Shown here in pieces: positions 1 through 7,779 of a stretch of 45,963 bases of DNA. This stretch comes from Sedimentisphaerales bacterium (lineage in GTDB: Bacteria; Planctomycetota; Phycisphaerae; Sedimentisphaerales; SM23-30). The notes below the pieces were generated by a model. It searched no databases. It saw only the letters and a program-made list of their open reading frames with translations, and was not told where the DNA came from. How positions within the stretch are numbered: the first letter of the stretch is position 1; the number at the start of each line of letters is the position of its first letter. The stretch spans positions 1 through 45,963 of the forward strand of contig JAFGKT010000055.1 of assembly GCA_016928435.1 (NCBI GenBank), read 5' to 3'. The translations under genes and the position numbers were made by a program.

Positions 1-422
1 ATTGTGGCAGCGCCCAACGGAAGCGTTATTTCCTAACCATCTATCGCCGGTCTGTCTGCCCGTGCGGCTCGCACCCTATCAAAAAAATCTCTGACGTCTC
101 GGTTGCGGTTCAACCGCCCTAAGCCCTTCGTGGTTAACTCTCTTTGGTTGCGGCTAGTCCGCCCTATGTTTATCTTGTTTTATCGCGGCAGCGCCCCACC
201 GCCAAGTGCCATTTCCCAACACCTACCTTTGGTCAATCTATAAGTGCGATTCGCACCCCTGGCAGCTATATTAGTGAATATTAGTGTCAATTAGTGGTTC
301 TCTTTGCGGTGAACGCTTACTGTTATCTTATCGGACCTTAAATGGCGGGACCTCGTAAGGCTCTGCTTTCAGCCGATTTTTTATCTTGCGTCAGAGTAGG
401 GCCCCTGGTTAAAATCCGCTTG
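1..422. other. Gene-free start of window
   Basis: No convincing coding region is seen on either strand before the radical SAM gene. The stretch is C-rich on the + strand and contains pieces of the dispersed intergenic repeats that recur at 5.4-5.7 kb and 40.7 kb. An in-frame upstream extension of the radical SAM ORF (from 342) exists but lacks a ribosome binding site and family similarity, so it is treated as non-coding. Confidence 0.6.
209..313. repeat. Dispersed intergenic repeat A, copy 1
   Basis: The core is three TTAGTG units spaced exactly 10 nt apart (271, 281, 291), followed by TTCTCTTTGCGGTGAAC. It is preceded by CCCCTGGCAGC and by a GGTCAATCTATNNGTGCGAT block. Related copies lie at about 5450-5575, 5639-5712 and 40743-40803. 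All copies are intergenic. The function is unknown. Confidence 0.7.
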
Positions 423-1649
423 ATGGATACCGAACAAAAACTTAACATCTTGGCCGAGTCCAGCAAGTTCGACTTGGCTTGTGCCTGTAAGCCCAAGGAT
501 GAGCCAGGCCGCGTCCGTGGGGTAGAAGGGCGTTGGATTTACCCCGCCGCGCTGCCCAACGGCCGAAAGATGTTCCTGCTCAAAACCCTCCAAACCAACA
601 CCTGCGTCAACGATTGCAGCTATTGTCCCTTCAATTGCCAAAAAGACTCCCGCCGGGTAACGCTCGCACCCGACGACCTGGCCCAAACTTTTCGCCAACT
701 CCATCATGCCAAACTCGTCGAGGGCCTATTCTTATCCAGCGCCGTAGTCCGCGACGCCGAAAGCACCATGGAAAGAATGCTCGCCACCGTCGAAATCATC
801 CGTCTGCGTTATCGCTTCAAAGGCTTTATCCATCTCAAGATCATACCCGGCAGCTCCGAAGCCGCCGTCACCCGCGCCGTCCAACTGGCCGACCGCGTAT
901 CGGTCAATATGGAAGCCCCCACCCCCGAGCGTCTCGCCCGGCTCTCCGCCAAAAAGCGTTTTCACGAAGACATTGTCAATTCCATCAAGCTCATCAACAA
1001 AGCCCGTTGGCAGCTCGGCCGACAAAACACCTGCCGCCACACCACCCAATTCGTCGTCGGCGCCGCCGAAGAATCCGACAAAGAAATCATCACCGCCACC
1101 GATCGCCTCTATCAAGCCTACGAGCTAGAACGCGCCTACTTCTCCGCCTACCAACCACCCGCGCCCCAAGAGCAATCAGGCGTATTGTTTCAAGATGCCC
1201 AACCTTTGCGCTCTCAGCGCCCCGCGGCCGCCGATGCCCCCACATTCATGCGCGAGCATCGTCTCTATCAAGTCGATTTCCTCTTGCGTCGTTATGGTTT
1301 CGCCCGCGATGAAATCCTCTTCGATACCCAAGACCGCCTCCCCCTGGAAAAAGACCCCAAGCGTATCTACGCCGATACCCACCCAGAGCTGTTCCCCATA
1401 GACCTCAACACCGCCGACCGCGAAATGCTCCTGCGCGTACCAGGCCTAGGCCCCATAGCCGTCCGCCGCATCCTAAAACTCCGCCGTCAGCAGCGTATCC
1501 GACAATTGGAAGACCTAAAATCCCTCCGCATCCATCTGCCCACCGTCGCACCCTACGTCAAAACCCCAAGTCGCTCGCCAATATCCACTGCCTCCGTCAT
1601 CCTCGAACCCGTCGCCAACGAAACATTCCAAGAGGGGTTGCTTTTCTAA
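423..1649 (+). CDS. Radical SAM protein, putative DNA modification/repair family, with C-terminal helix-hairpin-helix
   Basis: 408 residues from the ATG at 423. The start was chosen because MDTEQKLNILAESSKFD resembles the usual N-terminus of this family and the 27 upstream in-frame residues look like translated intergenic DNA. The radical SAM iron-sulfur motif is C61-x3-C65-x2-C68 (CVNDCSYC), with a further Cys at 72. Near the C-terminus, LNTADREMLLRVPGLG begins a helix-hairpin-helix that in this family suggests DNA binding. The protein resembles the 'putative DNA modification/repair radical SAM' family (TIGR03916), which is usually encoded next to a uracil-DNA-glycosylase-like partner (TIGR03915). 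No such partner is present here; the next gene is a methyltransferase. The substrate is unknown. It heads a tightly spaced forward run of four genes with strongly C-ending codons. Confidence 0.88.
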   Translation: MDTEQKLNILAESSKFDLACACKPKDEPGRVRGVEGRWIYPAALPNGRKMFLLKTLQTNTCVNDCSYCPFNCQKDSRRVTLAPDDLAQTFRQLHHAKLVEGLFLSSAVVRDAESTMERMLATVEIIRLRYRFKGFIHLKIIPGSSEAAVTRAVQLADRVSVNMEAPTPERLARLSAKKRFHEDIVNSIKLINKARWQLGRQNTCRHTTQFVVGAAEESDKEIITATDRLYQAYELERAYFSAYQPPAPQEQSGVLFQDAQPLRSQRPAAADAPTFMREHRLYQVDFLLRRYGFARDEILFDTQDRLPLEKDPKRIYADTHPELFPIDLNTADREMLLRVPGLGPIAVRRILKLRRQQRIRQLEDLKSLRIHLPTVAPYVKTPSRSPISTASVILEPVANETFQEGLLF

Positions 1650-1724
1650 CCAATATAGGGTATCAAGGGGCGGTTTAGTGGGGTTTGCCCGTTTTGAACT
1701 TCCTTTGTGACAAAGGAGCATGAT

Positions 1725-2303
1725 ATGTCGGAATGTGACAAATGTGACAGCGCGCGAAAAAATCACAGCCATCAAGGCCGGTCTTCCGAGGCACGCGTCG
1801 ACAAACATTTCATACTCAAGCAATTGGACTTGCAACCCGGCGATACGGTACTCGATGCCGGTTGCGGCAACGGATACATGGCCAAAGAGTTCGCCAAGCT
1901 CGTTACCGAAACCGGCAAAATCTACGCCCTAGACCCCGACGAGCAAGCTATCCAAATCCTCCAGCAAGAAACCGTCGGCAGTAACATCGAACCTTTCCTC
2001 AGCGACATAACCCAACCAACCAAATTGTCCGCCGGTTCGCTCGACCTCATCTACATCTCAACCGTCGTACACGGTTTCGCCAGCGAGCAAATGGCTGGGT
2101 TCGCCGCCGAAGTCAAACGGCTCTTAAAACCCAACGGACGATTGGCTGTACTAGAGATGAAAAAAGAAGAAATGCCGTTCGGCCCGCCAATGGAACTTAA
2201 GTTCTCCCCCGAAGAATTACAGCAGACACTCGGCCTAACATTATTCAAGCAGATCGAGGTCTCGAAATACTTCTATCTAGCCATTTTTCAAAACGAAAAC
2301 TAA
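1725..2303 (+). CDS. Class I SAM-dependent methyltransferase with N-terminal CxxC
   Basis: 192 residues. ATG 1725 is preceded by AAAGGAG at 1712-1718 with 6 nt spacing. The GTG at 1707 lies upstream of that Shine-Dalgarno sequence and is rejected as start. Motif I is VLDAGCGNG (residues 42-50), with an acidic residue in YALDPDEQ after strand beta-2 and a typical post-motif LLKPNGRLAVLEM. The Rossmann fold is compact with no extra catalytic domain. The N-terminal 20 residues contain C4-x2-C7 and two His, which could bind a metal; this is inference. The substrate cannot be read from sequence. It sits 75 bp after the radical SAM gene and 33 bp before the next gene, so co-transcription is likely. 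Confidence 0.85.
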   Translation: MSECDKCDSARKNHSHQGRSSEARVDKHFILKQLDLQPGDTVLDAGCGNGYMAKEFAKLVTETGKIYALDPDEQAIQILQQETVGSNIEPFLSDITQPTKLSAGSLDLIYISTVVHGFASEQMAGFAAEVKRLLKPNGRLAVLEMKKEEMPFGPPMELKFSPEELQQTLGLTLFKQIEVSKYFYLAIFQNEN

Positions 2304-2336
2304 AACAGTAAAAAACCATTATTTAAGGAATCTTCG

Positions 2337-3332
2337 ATGACTCCCAAGGAATTGGTAAAACGTGTTGTGCATTGTGACAATGCCCCACGAATTGCTCATT
2401 ATCTACCGGATGACGAACCGAACGATATTCTCTGGGCGTGGTTCGGCCGACCGCCCGCCAAAAAAGAATGGCACCGTATCGAGAACGGACACGATCAGCG
2501 AATCGATGATTGGGGCGTAGTCTGGGAACGCGCCGAAGAAGCCAGTTTCGGAGAATCCGTCCAGCAACCAATCACCGATATCACCAAACAAGCTGAGTTT
2601 GAGTTCCCCCCCAGAAACGATTCCCAATATCACCAAGAAGCTCTGCAGTGGATCGTCGAAAATAACGCCTCTGAAAATCCTTTGTATTGTTTAGCGGTCA
2701 TGCCGTTTTCATCTTTGTTTGAGGAAGTCCATAAAATCATGGGCCTGGACAAAACATTCATGGCTTTCTACGAGCATCCCAAAGATCTAAAAGCGTTGAT
2801 CGCTCGCATGGCCGCCGCTCAGCGCGAGTCCATCAAATTAATGGCCCAGTATGGTTGCGATGGCGTCATGGATTACGACGATTGGGGCCTGCAAGAACGC
2901 CTTATGATTAGTGCCGATATGATGGAAGAATTTTTCATTCCTCATTATCGTGAGAATTGGTCCCTTGCTCATGATCTTGGTATGGATGTCTGGATGCACA
3001 GTTGCGGTTATATCATCGAGGTGCTGCCTATGCTCCGCGAAGCCGGCCTGAATGTCATCCAAATGGACCAGCAAGAAAATATGGGACTGGAAAATCTCGA
3101 CAAAGCCGTAGGTGGTAAAATGGCCTTCTGGTGCCCCGTCGATATCCAAAAAACTATGGTTGACGGAACTATTGCCGACATCGAGCAATATGTTCAGCGT
3201 ATGATCGCAACCATTGGTAACCATCGCGGAGGTCTCATCAGCATGGCTTATAGCACCCCAGAAGCCGTAAAACATACCCCCGAAAAAATCGCTGCCATGT
3301 GCCAAGCATTCCGCAAATATGGTGTCTATTAA
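2337..3332 (+). CDS. Uroporphyrinogen decarboxylase-like (MtaA/HemE superfamily) protein, probable methyltransferase
   Basis: 331 residues, ATG 2337 after AAGGAATCTTCG. The C-terminal half has the URO-D barrel pattern: DYDDWGLQERLMIS, then MEEFFIPHYRENW, then the H221-x-C223 motif in WMHSCGYIIE, with another Cys at 266 (FWCPVD). In corrinoid/CoM methyltransferases such as MtaA and MtbA an HxC...C set binds the zinc that activates a thiol, so a methyltransferase role is more likely than heme synthesis. Genuine HemE has Arg-rich N-terminal substrate motifs that are absent. No corrinoid protein gene is adjacent. It lies 57 bp upstream of an esterase-like hydrolase and has a distant counterpart at 33371-34432. 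In Planctomycetota such URO-D-like genes are numerous and of unknown substrate. Confidence 0.8.
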   Translation: MTPKELVKRVVHCDNAPRIAHYLPDDEPNDILWAWFGRPPAKKEWHRIENGHDQRIDDWGVVWERAEEASFGESVQQPITDITKQAEFEFPPRNDSQYHQEALQWIVENNASENPLYCLAVMPFSSLFEEVHKIMGLDKTFMAFYEHPKDLKALIARMAAAQRESIKLMAQYGCDGVMDYDDWGLQERLMISADMMEEFFIPHYRENWSLAHDLGMDVWMHSCGYIIEVLPMLREAGLNVIQMDQQENMGLENLDKAVGGKMAFWCPVDIQKTMVDGTIADIEQYVQRMIATIGNHRGGLISMAYSTPEAVKHTPEKIAAMCQAFRKYGVY

Positions 3333-3389
3333 ACGCTTCGCAGTCACTCTTAGAAACGGATACCGCCCCGCAGGCCGGAGGTAGCTATT

Positions 3390-5426
3390 ATGAAGTATGA
3401 TGTTCCTCAACGACCCCTAAAACCATCCCTGGACCTGCGCGATATGCTCCGCAGTCATATCATTCGTCGTTCCCTCGATTATATGGAAAAAGCCGCGAAA
3501 CGCCGCCAAGATGCTATAAAAACTAGGGACATTCAATCCTATAAAAATACCATAGTCGATGCGGTGGCTCGATTTTACGGCAAATTGCCTGTTGGTCCCA
3601 ACGCCGCCCCGGTTAAACCTCAGCTAGTCAGCAGCTTTGAACGTGATGGCTATCGTGTCGAAAATGTTCTGTTCGAATCGTTCCCTGGTTACCAAGTCAA
3701 CGCCAGTGTTTATATTCCAACTGACGACAAAGGTCCGTGGCCCGGCGTAGTCGTACCCGTTGGTCATAGCGGCAAACAGTTTTATGATTATCAGATACCC
3801 GCGCAGTTCTTTGCTCGCAGTGGTTATGTCGTGGCTCTTTTTGACCCGCCCGGCCAATCCGGTGAAAAAAAAGAGGGCAACGATCATTTCATCGACGGCG
3901 TACGCTGCTATCTGCTCGGCGAAACTTCCAGCAAATACTTCATTGGTGATGCTCTGCGTTGTGTCGATTACCTAGCTCAGCGCGATGACGTCGATAGCGC
4001 CAACGGTCTGGCGATGACCGGCGTTAGCGGCGGCGGAACAACTACCACCTTGGCTGGTTTAATTGATGATCGATTGGTCGTTCTAGGCCCTTCATGTTGT
4101 CTCACTCCCTTGGCGGACCTCGACATTACGCAATGTTATTGCGGCTGCCCCGAAACTCATATGTGGGCTCGGTATCGATACGGTATCGACGAGGTCGATC
4201 TGCTCTGCGCCGCGACCGGCAAAGCGATGTTGCTCATGGCTGGCGAACACGACTCTGTCTTTCGCATCAATGACACTCGCCGTTTGGCTCAACAGGTTCA
4301 AGAATTCTATCAAAATGCCCTTGCCGCTAATTGCTTCGACTTCTATGTCGATCCAGACCCGCGAGGCCATTGCTATTCCCTCAACCAAGCCCGGCAGTTC
4401 ACCGCTTTTATGAACACGCATCTCCGCCGCGATCCCAATGCTGCTATCTGTCAACTTCCCGACGAAGCTTTTGTACTCGACGATCCCGAGCAGTTGCGTT
4501 GTCATCCTCAAACCAATGTCAATATGCGCAGCCTCGCTTTGGATCGTGCCCTCGAGTTGCAAAGTTCTCGCGATACTAGTTTGGATGCCATTCGTGCCGC
4601 AGCTCAATCTTGGGTCGGTTGTGACAAGATTACGAAACTGCCCCCAGCACAAAATTCTGCTCCTTTCCTGCTCTGGACCCATACTTGGGAAAATGTCCTG
4701 CTGCAAGTCGCCCCCGACATCGAACTGCCCGGCACTTTACTCTTGCCCGTTCGTAATCCCTCCGGTGCGATACTGCATTTTGATGATGCTGGTCATAATC
4801 GTCTATTGGAAGCCAACGGCATATTAGCTCAAGCCGCCGGGAGTCTTAACAAAACCAACCCGCACCATGCTTTGTTCAGCCTCGACCTACGCGGATGGGG
4901 CGATACCGAAACCGCCATGTATCCTTACGAAATAGCTGCTTGGGGTAGTCGCGACCGTTACCTATCTTATGCTGCCGCCGCGCTGGGTGATTCACTCATG
5001 GCTATGCGCGTACGCGATGGTCTTGCGGCTCTTTGTTATTTACGTAGTAGAGATGAAGTTGACCCGGAAAACATCGTAGTCACCGGTTGCGGCAACGCCG
5101 CATTGGTTGCATTGCACGTGGCTTTACTGGACCAAGCTGTGGCCGGCGTCATCACCTGGGATGGCCTGTTCAGCTTCCGACAGCTATTGGAACATGCCGA
5201 TTACTCTTGGCCCGCCGATGCTTTTGTGCCCGGCATTCTCCAACATTATGATTTGCCCGATTTAGCTGCTGCTTTGCACTGCAACGTAGCGGTATTGCAG
5301 CCGCGTGATGGCCGTGGCCAACCAATCAAAGCCGAAACCTTAGCCCAACTCAATGAAGCATTAACCCGAAAAATCTACCGGACAGAAGTGGACTTGAGCC
5401 CGTTGATAAACCATCTTATGCGTTAG
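3390..5426 (+). CDS. Tandem alpha/beta hydrolase (acetyl-xylan-esterase/dienelactone-hydrolase-like) with degenerate second domain
   Basis: 678 residues, ATG 3390 after GGAGG at 3377-3381. The first domain (about residues 80-360) shows a complete hydrolase triad: nucleophile S213 in GVSGGG, D288 in GEHDSV and H327 in PRGHCYS. The second half (about 440-660) repeats the fold: DLRGWGDTE resembles an oxyanion/core strand and TGCGNAA occupies the nucleophile elbow, but glycine 568 replaces Ser. The second domain is therefore probably non-catalytic. No signal peptide is evident, so a cytoplasmic location is likely. Such proteins in Planctomycetota belong to the broad esterase/prolyl-oligopeptidase-like group often linked to polysaccharide deacetylation. 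It ends the forward gene run that begins at 423. Confidence 0.82.
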   Translation: MKYDVPQRPLKPSLDLRDMLRSHIIRRSLDYMEKAAKRRQDAIKTRDIQSYKNTIVDAVARFYGKLPVGPNAAPVKPQLVSSFERDGYRVENVLFESFPGYQVNASVYIPTDDKGPWPGVVVPVGHSGKQFYDYQIPAQFFARSGYVVALFDPPGQSGEKKEGNDHFIDGVRCYLLGETSSKYFIGDALRCVDYLAQRDDVDSANGLAMTGVSGGGTTTTLAGLIDDRLVVLGPSCCLTPLADLDITQCYCGCPETHMWARYRYGIDEVDLLCAATGKAMLLMAGEHDSVFRINDTRRLAQQVQEFYQNALAANCFDFYVDPDPRGHCYSLNQARQFTAFMNTHLRRDPNAAICQLPDEAFVLDDPEQLRCHPQTNVNMRSLALDRALELQSSRDTSLDAIRAAAQSWVGCDKITKLPPAQNSAPFLLWTHTWENVLLQVAPDIELPGTLLLPVRNPSGAILHFDDAGHNRLLEANGILAQAAGSLNKTNPHHALFSLDLRGWGDTETAMYPYEIAAWGSRDRYLSYAAAALGDSLMAMRVRDGLAALCYLRSRDEVDPENIVVTGCGNAALVALHVALLDQAVAGVITWDGLFSFRQLLEHADYSWPADAFVPGILQHYDLPDLAAALHCNVAVLQPRDGRGQPIKAETLAQLNEALTRKIYRTEVDLSPLINHLMR

Positions 5427-6302
5427 CACCTCTTTTCCCAACCAAGTCCCATTTTCCAACCATCTGCCGTTGGTCAATCTATCCGTGCGATCGCCCCCGG
5501 CAGCCAATCCTTATTCGCGATTATCCGTGTCCATTAGCGATTCTCTTTTTCGCGCCTTTCGCGTTTTTCGCGGTTAAAACCTCCCCGACCTTTTGCTCCA
5601 ACTGTGCCATCGCCCTATCCCCCTGCCCCATCGCCTCGCCCCTGGCAGCTAATTCTTATTCGAGAATATTCGTGCCCATTAGTGGTTCTCTTTTGTGATC
5701 TTTCGCGGTGAATTCCTCCCCGTTTGCGCGAATACGCTACCGACCAAACCACGCAAAATCAGCCACCCCAAAAAACCTCTGAATTCCTGAAAAAAACTGC
5801 TTCGTTTTTGACCAAAACCGATCAAAACTCATTCATTTCTGTCGATTTCTGAACACCTTTTTTCCCACTTCCCACCCCGGCGCACTCCCAACGAACCATT
5901 GCGCATCTCACCTCCCACCCCGCCGCACGCAGTCACTGCACCCGCGCGCCCGTATCTCACCGACTCTCTCATTTCCACTCCGCAATTCAGCGCGTTTTTG
6001 CTACCCCAATCGTTAGCCCCCGAACGTAAGCAACATTTATGTTGCTCTAGCTCGGGGGTCCAATCTCCCTAACCAAACCTATCGCATCCACCTTCCTATC
6101 CCTGTTTGTGTCCCCACCATTTCACGCGGATAAAGGGTGGGCAAATACCCGGATGGGCCGAACAAATCGGCTTGAGGGGAGTATATACAGGTAGTGCCTG
6201 CAACTAATATTGCGGGTCCCCCGATCATGTTACCTTAAGGTGGGGCTCTATTATATTTTGGGCACTATTGCTAGTGATGTGTTTCGCGTGAAGCAATCGG
6301 GA
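5427..6302. other. Gene-free interval with dispersed repeats
   Basis: No supported gene on either strand. It holds two diverged copies of repeat A (about 5450-5575 and 5639-5712), each ending near a TTTCGCGGT-type block, and one copy of the long TTAGCCCC hairpin repeat (6011-6060). Between 6150 and 6300 are small palindromes (GCCGA/TCGGC at 6157-6171, ACCTTAAGGT at 6232-6241). No clear terminator with a T-tract was found for the acyltransferase gene that ends at 6303. Confidence 0.6.
6011..6060. repeat. Long hairpin repeat C (TTAG-headed), copy 1
   Basis: Starts CGTTAGCCCCCGA and ends TCGGGGGT, with an inner stem AGCAACAT / ATGTTGCT. Positions 6011-6059 are identical base for base to 42921-42969. 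Shorter relatives with the same TTAGCCCC head and GGGGGT end lie at 24113, 32500 and 40593. It resembles a REP element (guide tetranucleotide plus palindrome), but no REP-associated transposase is present in the window. Confidence 0.8.
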
Positions 6303-7052
6303 TCATACGAGTGCTTCAGCCGATCGCTCTATTTCGGATCTGATCTTTTTTGGATTCATCAGTGAAGCAGCCAGGTTTATTTCTTCCTGAGTAAGCAGTG
6401 TATGATCCTGGCACGCACGCTGACGAACTTTTACAATTCGGGCAGGGACGCCAACAACCGTGCTATGTGGCGGCACGTCATCCAATACTACCGCCCCGGC
6501 GCCTATCGTCGAGCCTTGGCCGATAGTGATACCTTGGATTACCGTCGCGCCGATGCCTATCATGGCATAAGGCTCAACAGTAACGTGACCGGCAAGTCTA
6601 ACACCCGGACATATATGACTGCAATAGCCGATGTGAGATTCGTGGTCCACAACGCAGCCGGTGTTGCAAATCGCCCCATCTTCAACGGTAACATGGGCGC
6701 AAATGTTTACACCGGAAGCAATTACAGCATTAGTGCCGATGCTGGCGGTAGTTGCGATGTTAGCTGAACGGTGGATCGCGTTGATCAACTGTACATTGGC
6801 TCCCGTCAACGCCCGGGCGTAATAGTCACGCGTTACGTTGTCGCCTATGGCTACAACCGCCGCGATTATCCCTAATTGCGCGAATTGGCTGATTTCGCTT
6901 AAGTCGCCTAATACTGGCACTTTATCAACGAATTTGCCCTTTAACGCCGAATTAGCGTCAAGAAATCCGCTAACGGAAAACTGATTGTCGCTGTTGATGA
7001 TGTCGAGTACGACCCGGCCGTGCCCGCCGGCACCCACAATAGCGATTTTCAT
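6303..7052 (-). CDS. NeuD/PglD-like sugar O- or N-acyltransferase (left-handed beta-helix)
   Basis: 249 residues. The start MKIAIVGAGGHGR at 7052 is preceded on its strand by CGGAG at suitable distance; the 17-residue upstream extension is rejected. The N-terminal Rossmann-like segment (IVGAGGHG, residues 5-12) would bind the UDP-sugar. From about residue 95 onward hexapeptide repeats form a left-handed beta-helix. H137-E138 in VVDHESHIG matches the catalytic His-Glu of PglD/NeuD-type acetyltransferases, with acetyl-CoA as the expected donor. It is divergent from the export/exosortase cluster, so a role in modifying a sugar precursor of the surface polysaccharide is plausible but inferred. 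The length is slightly above the usual 205-220 because of the C-terminal tail. Confidence 0.85.
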   Translation of the reverse strand: MKIAIVGAGGHGRVVLDIINSDNQFSVSGFLDANSALKGKFVDKVPVLGDLSEISQFAQLGIIAAVVAIGDNVTRDYYARALTGANVQLINAIHRSANIATTASIGTNAVIASGVNICAHVTVEDGAICNTGCVVDHESHIGYCSHICPGVRLAGHVTVEPYAMIGIGATVIQGITIGQGSTIGAGAVVLDDVPPHSTVVGVPARIVKVRQRACQDHTLLTQEEINLAASLMNPKKIRSEIERSAEALV

Positions 7053-7779
7053 GGCTGCTCCGAAGTATCTGTCGACCGAAGTCAATCGGCCAAAACAAAA
7101 CAATTAACCACGCATATTTGTCATATGCAATAGTCCCTACAATATAAGGGCTGTCTAACTTAATCGGCCCAACAGGCAACAAAACTGGAAAGATTTGAAA
7201 CATGTAAGTTTTTTTAAGGTTTATTTTTGGAGGGCCCATGACGCGAATAAGCTATAACCGACTCCTAAAGTCCATTTTACCCCTTTCACTATAGTGTTAT
7301 CACCAACAACTGATTTCTGCTTCTTTGTCCTAATCACACTACTTTTGGTGCTACCTAACAAAGATACCAACCCAATACACCTCGATTTGCAGTACTGTTA
7401 AGGCCGATGCTGTGTTTTTCGCATTGTCGGGCCCTATGATCTTGATGATTTTTACACCACTTCAGTAACGCTTACTATTGATATAAGCGTTGGTTAGATT
7501 GAGTTTTATGTCAGATTTGAGGTTAAGCGCATAGCTGGCAAAATCCGATGATTATGAGGAATGTGCCGTTTGTGTGGGCATGCTGTATCCACATAAGCAG
7601 CTCTTGGTTCTTCTGTCGCTGGGACTGTGTGTAACCATGTGGCACTACAAGGTGATTTTGTTCAAAATAAGCGTGAAAGAGGCTTTGGATTTGAGCTTTC
7701 TTCAGCTATATCATTAAATGTTTAGTCTGTTGGCAAGAAACGTTTACGAAAAGCGTTCTCGATATGGGAGGCCGCGATA
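7053..7779. other. Long intergenic region between acyltransferase and export gene
   Basis: 727 bp with no supported gene, lower in GC than its surroundings. It holds the inverted repeat at 7467-7491 and two further single TAAGCGT/AAGCGTT half-sites (7668-7674 and 7751-7757), the last just upstream of the Shine-Dalgarno sequence of the export gene. A weak promoter-like pair, TTGAGC 7691-7696 and TTAAAT 7714-7719, has 17 bp spacing. An 18-codon ORF at 7238-7294 follows GGAGGG at only 3 nt and is not called as a gene. Confidence 0.55.
7467..7491. promoter_or_regulatory. Inverted repeat, candidate operator for the polysaccharide/exosortase cluster
   Basis: AACGCTTA (7467-7474) and TAAGCGTT (7484-7491) form perfect 8-bp arms around 9 nt. 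The half-site TAAGCGT recurs at 7668-7674 and AAGCGTT at 7751-7757. The arrangement suggests a dimeric regulator binding upstream of the export gene. No regulator gene is adjacent, so the factor is unknown. Confidence 0.4.

Noticed and set aside
533..1312. Long Arg/Pro-rich ORF in another frame of the radical SAM gene
   Set aside because: It is a shadow of the C-rich coding frame, with no ribosome binding site and no protein-like pattern.
7238..7294. 18-codon ORF after GGAGGG
   Set aside because: Spacing to the start is only 3 nt, the peptide has no recognisable feature and no conservation can be tested.
7630..7735. Sigma-54-like TGGCAC or TGGCAA elements upstream of the export gene
   Set aside because: The -12 GC dinucleotide is missing at the required distance in both cases.
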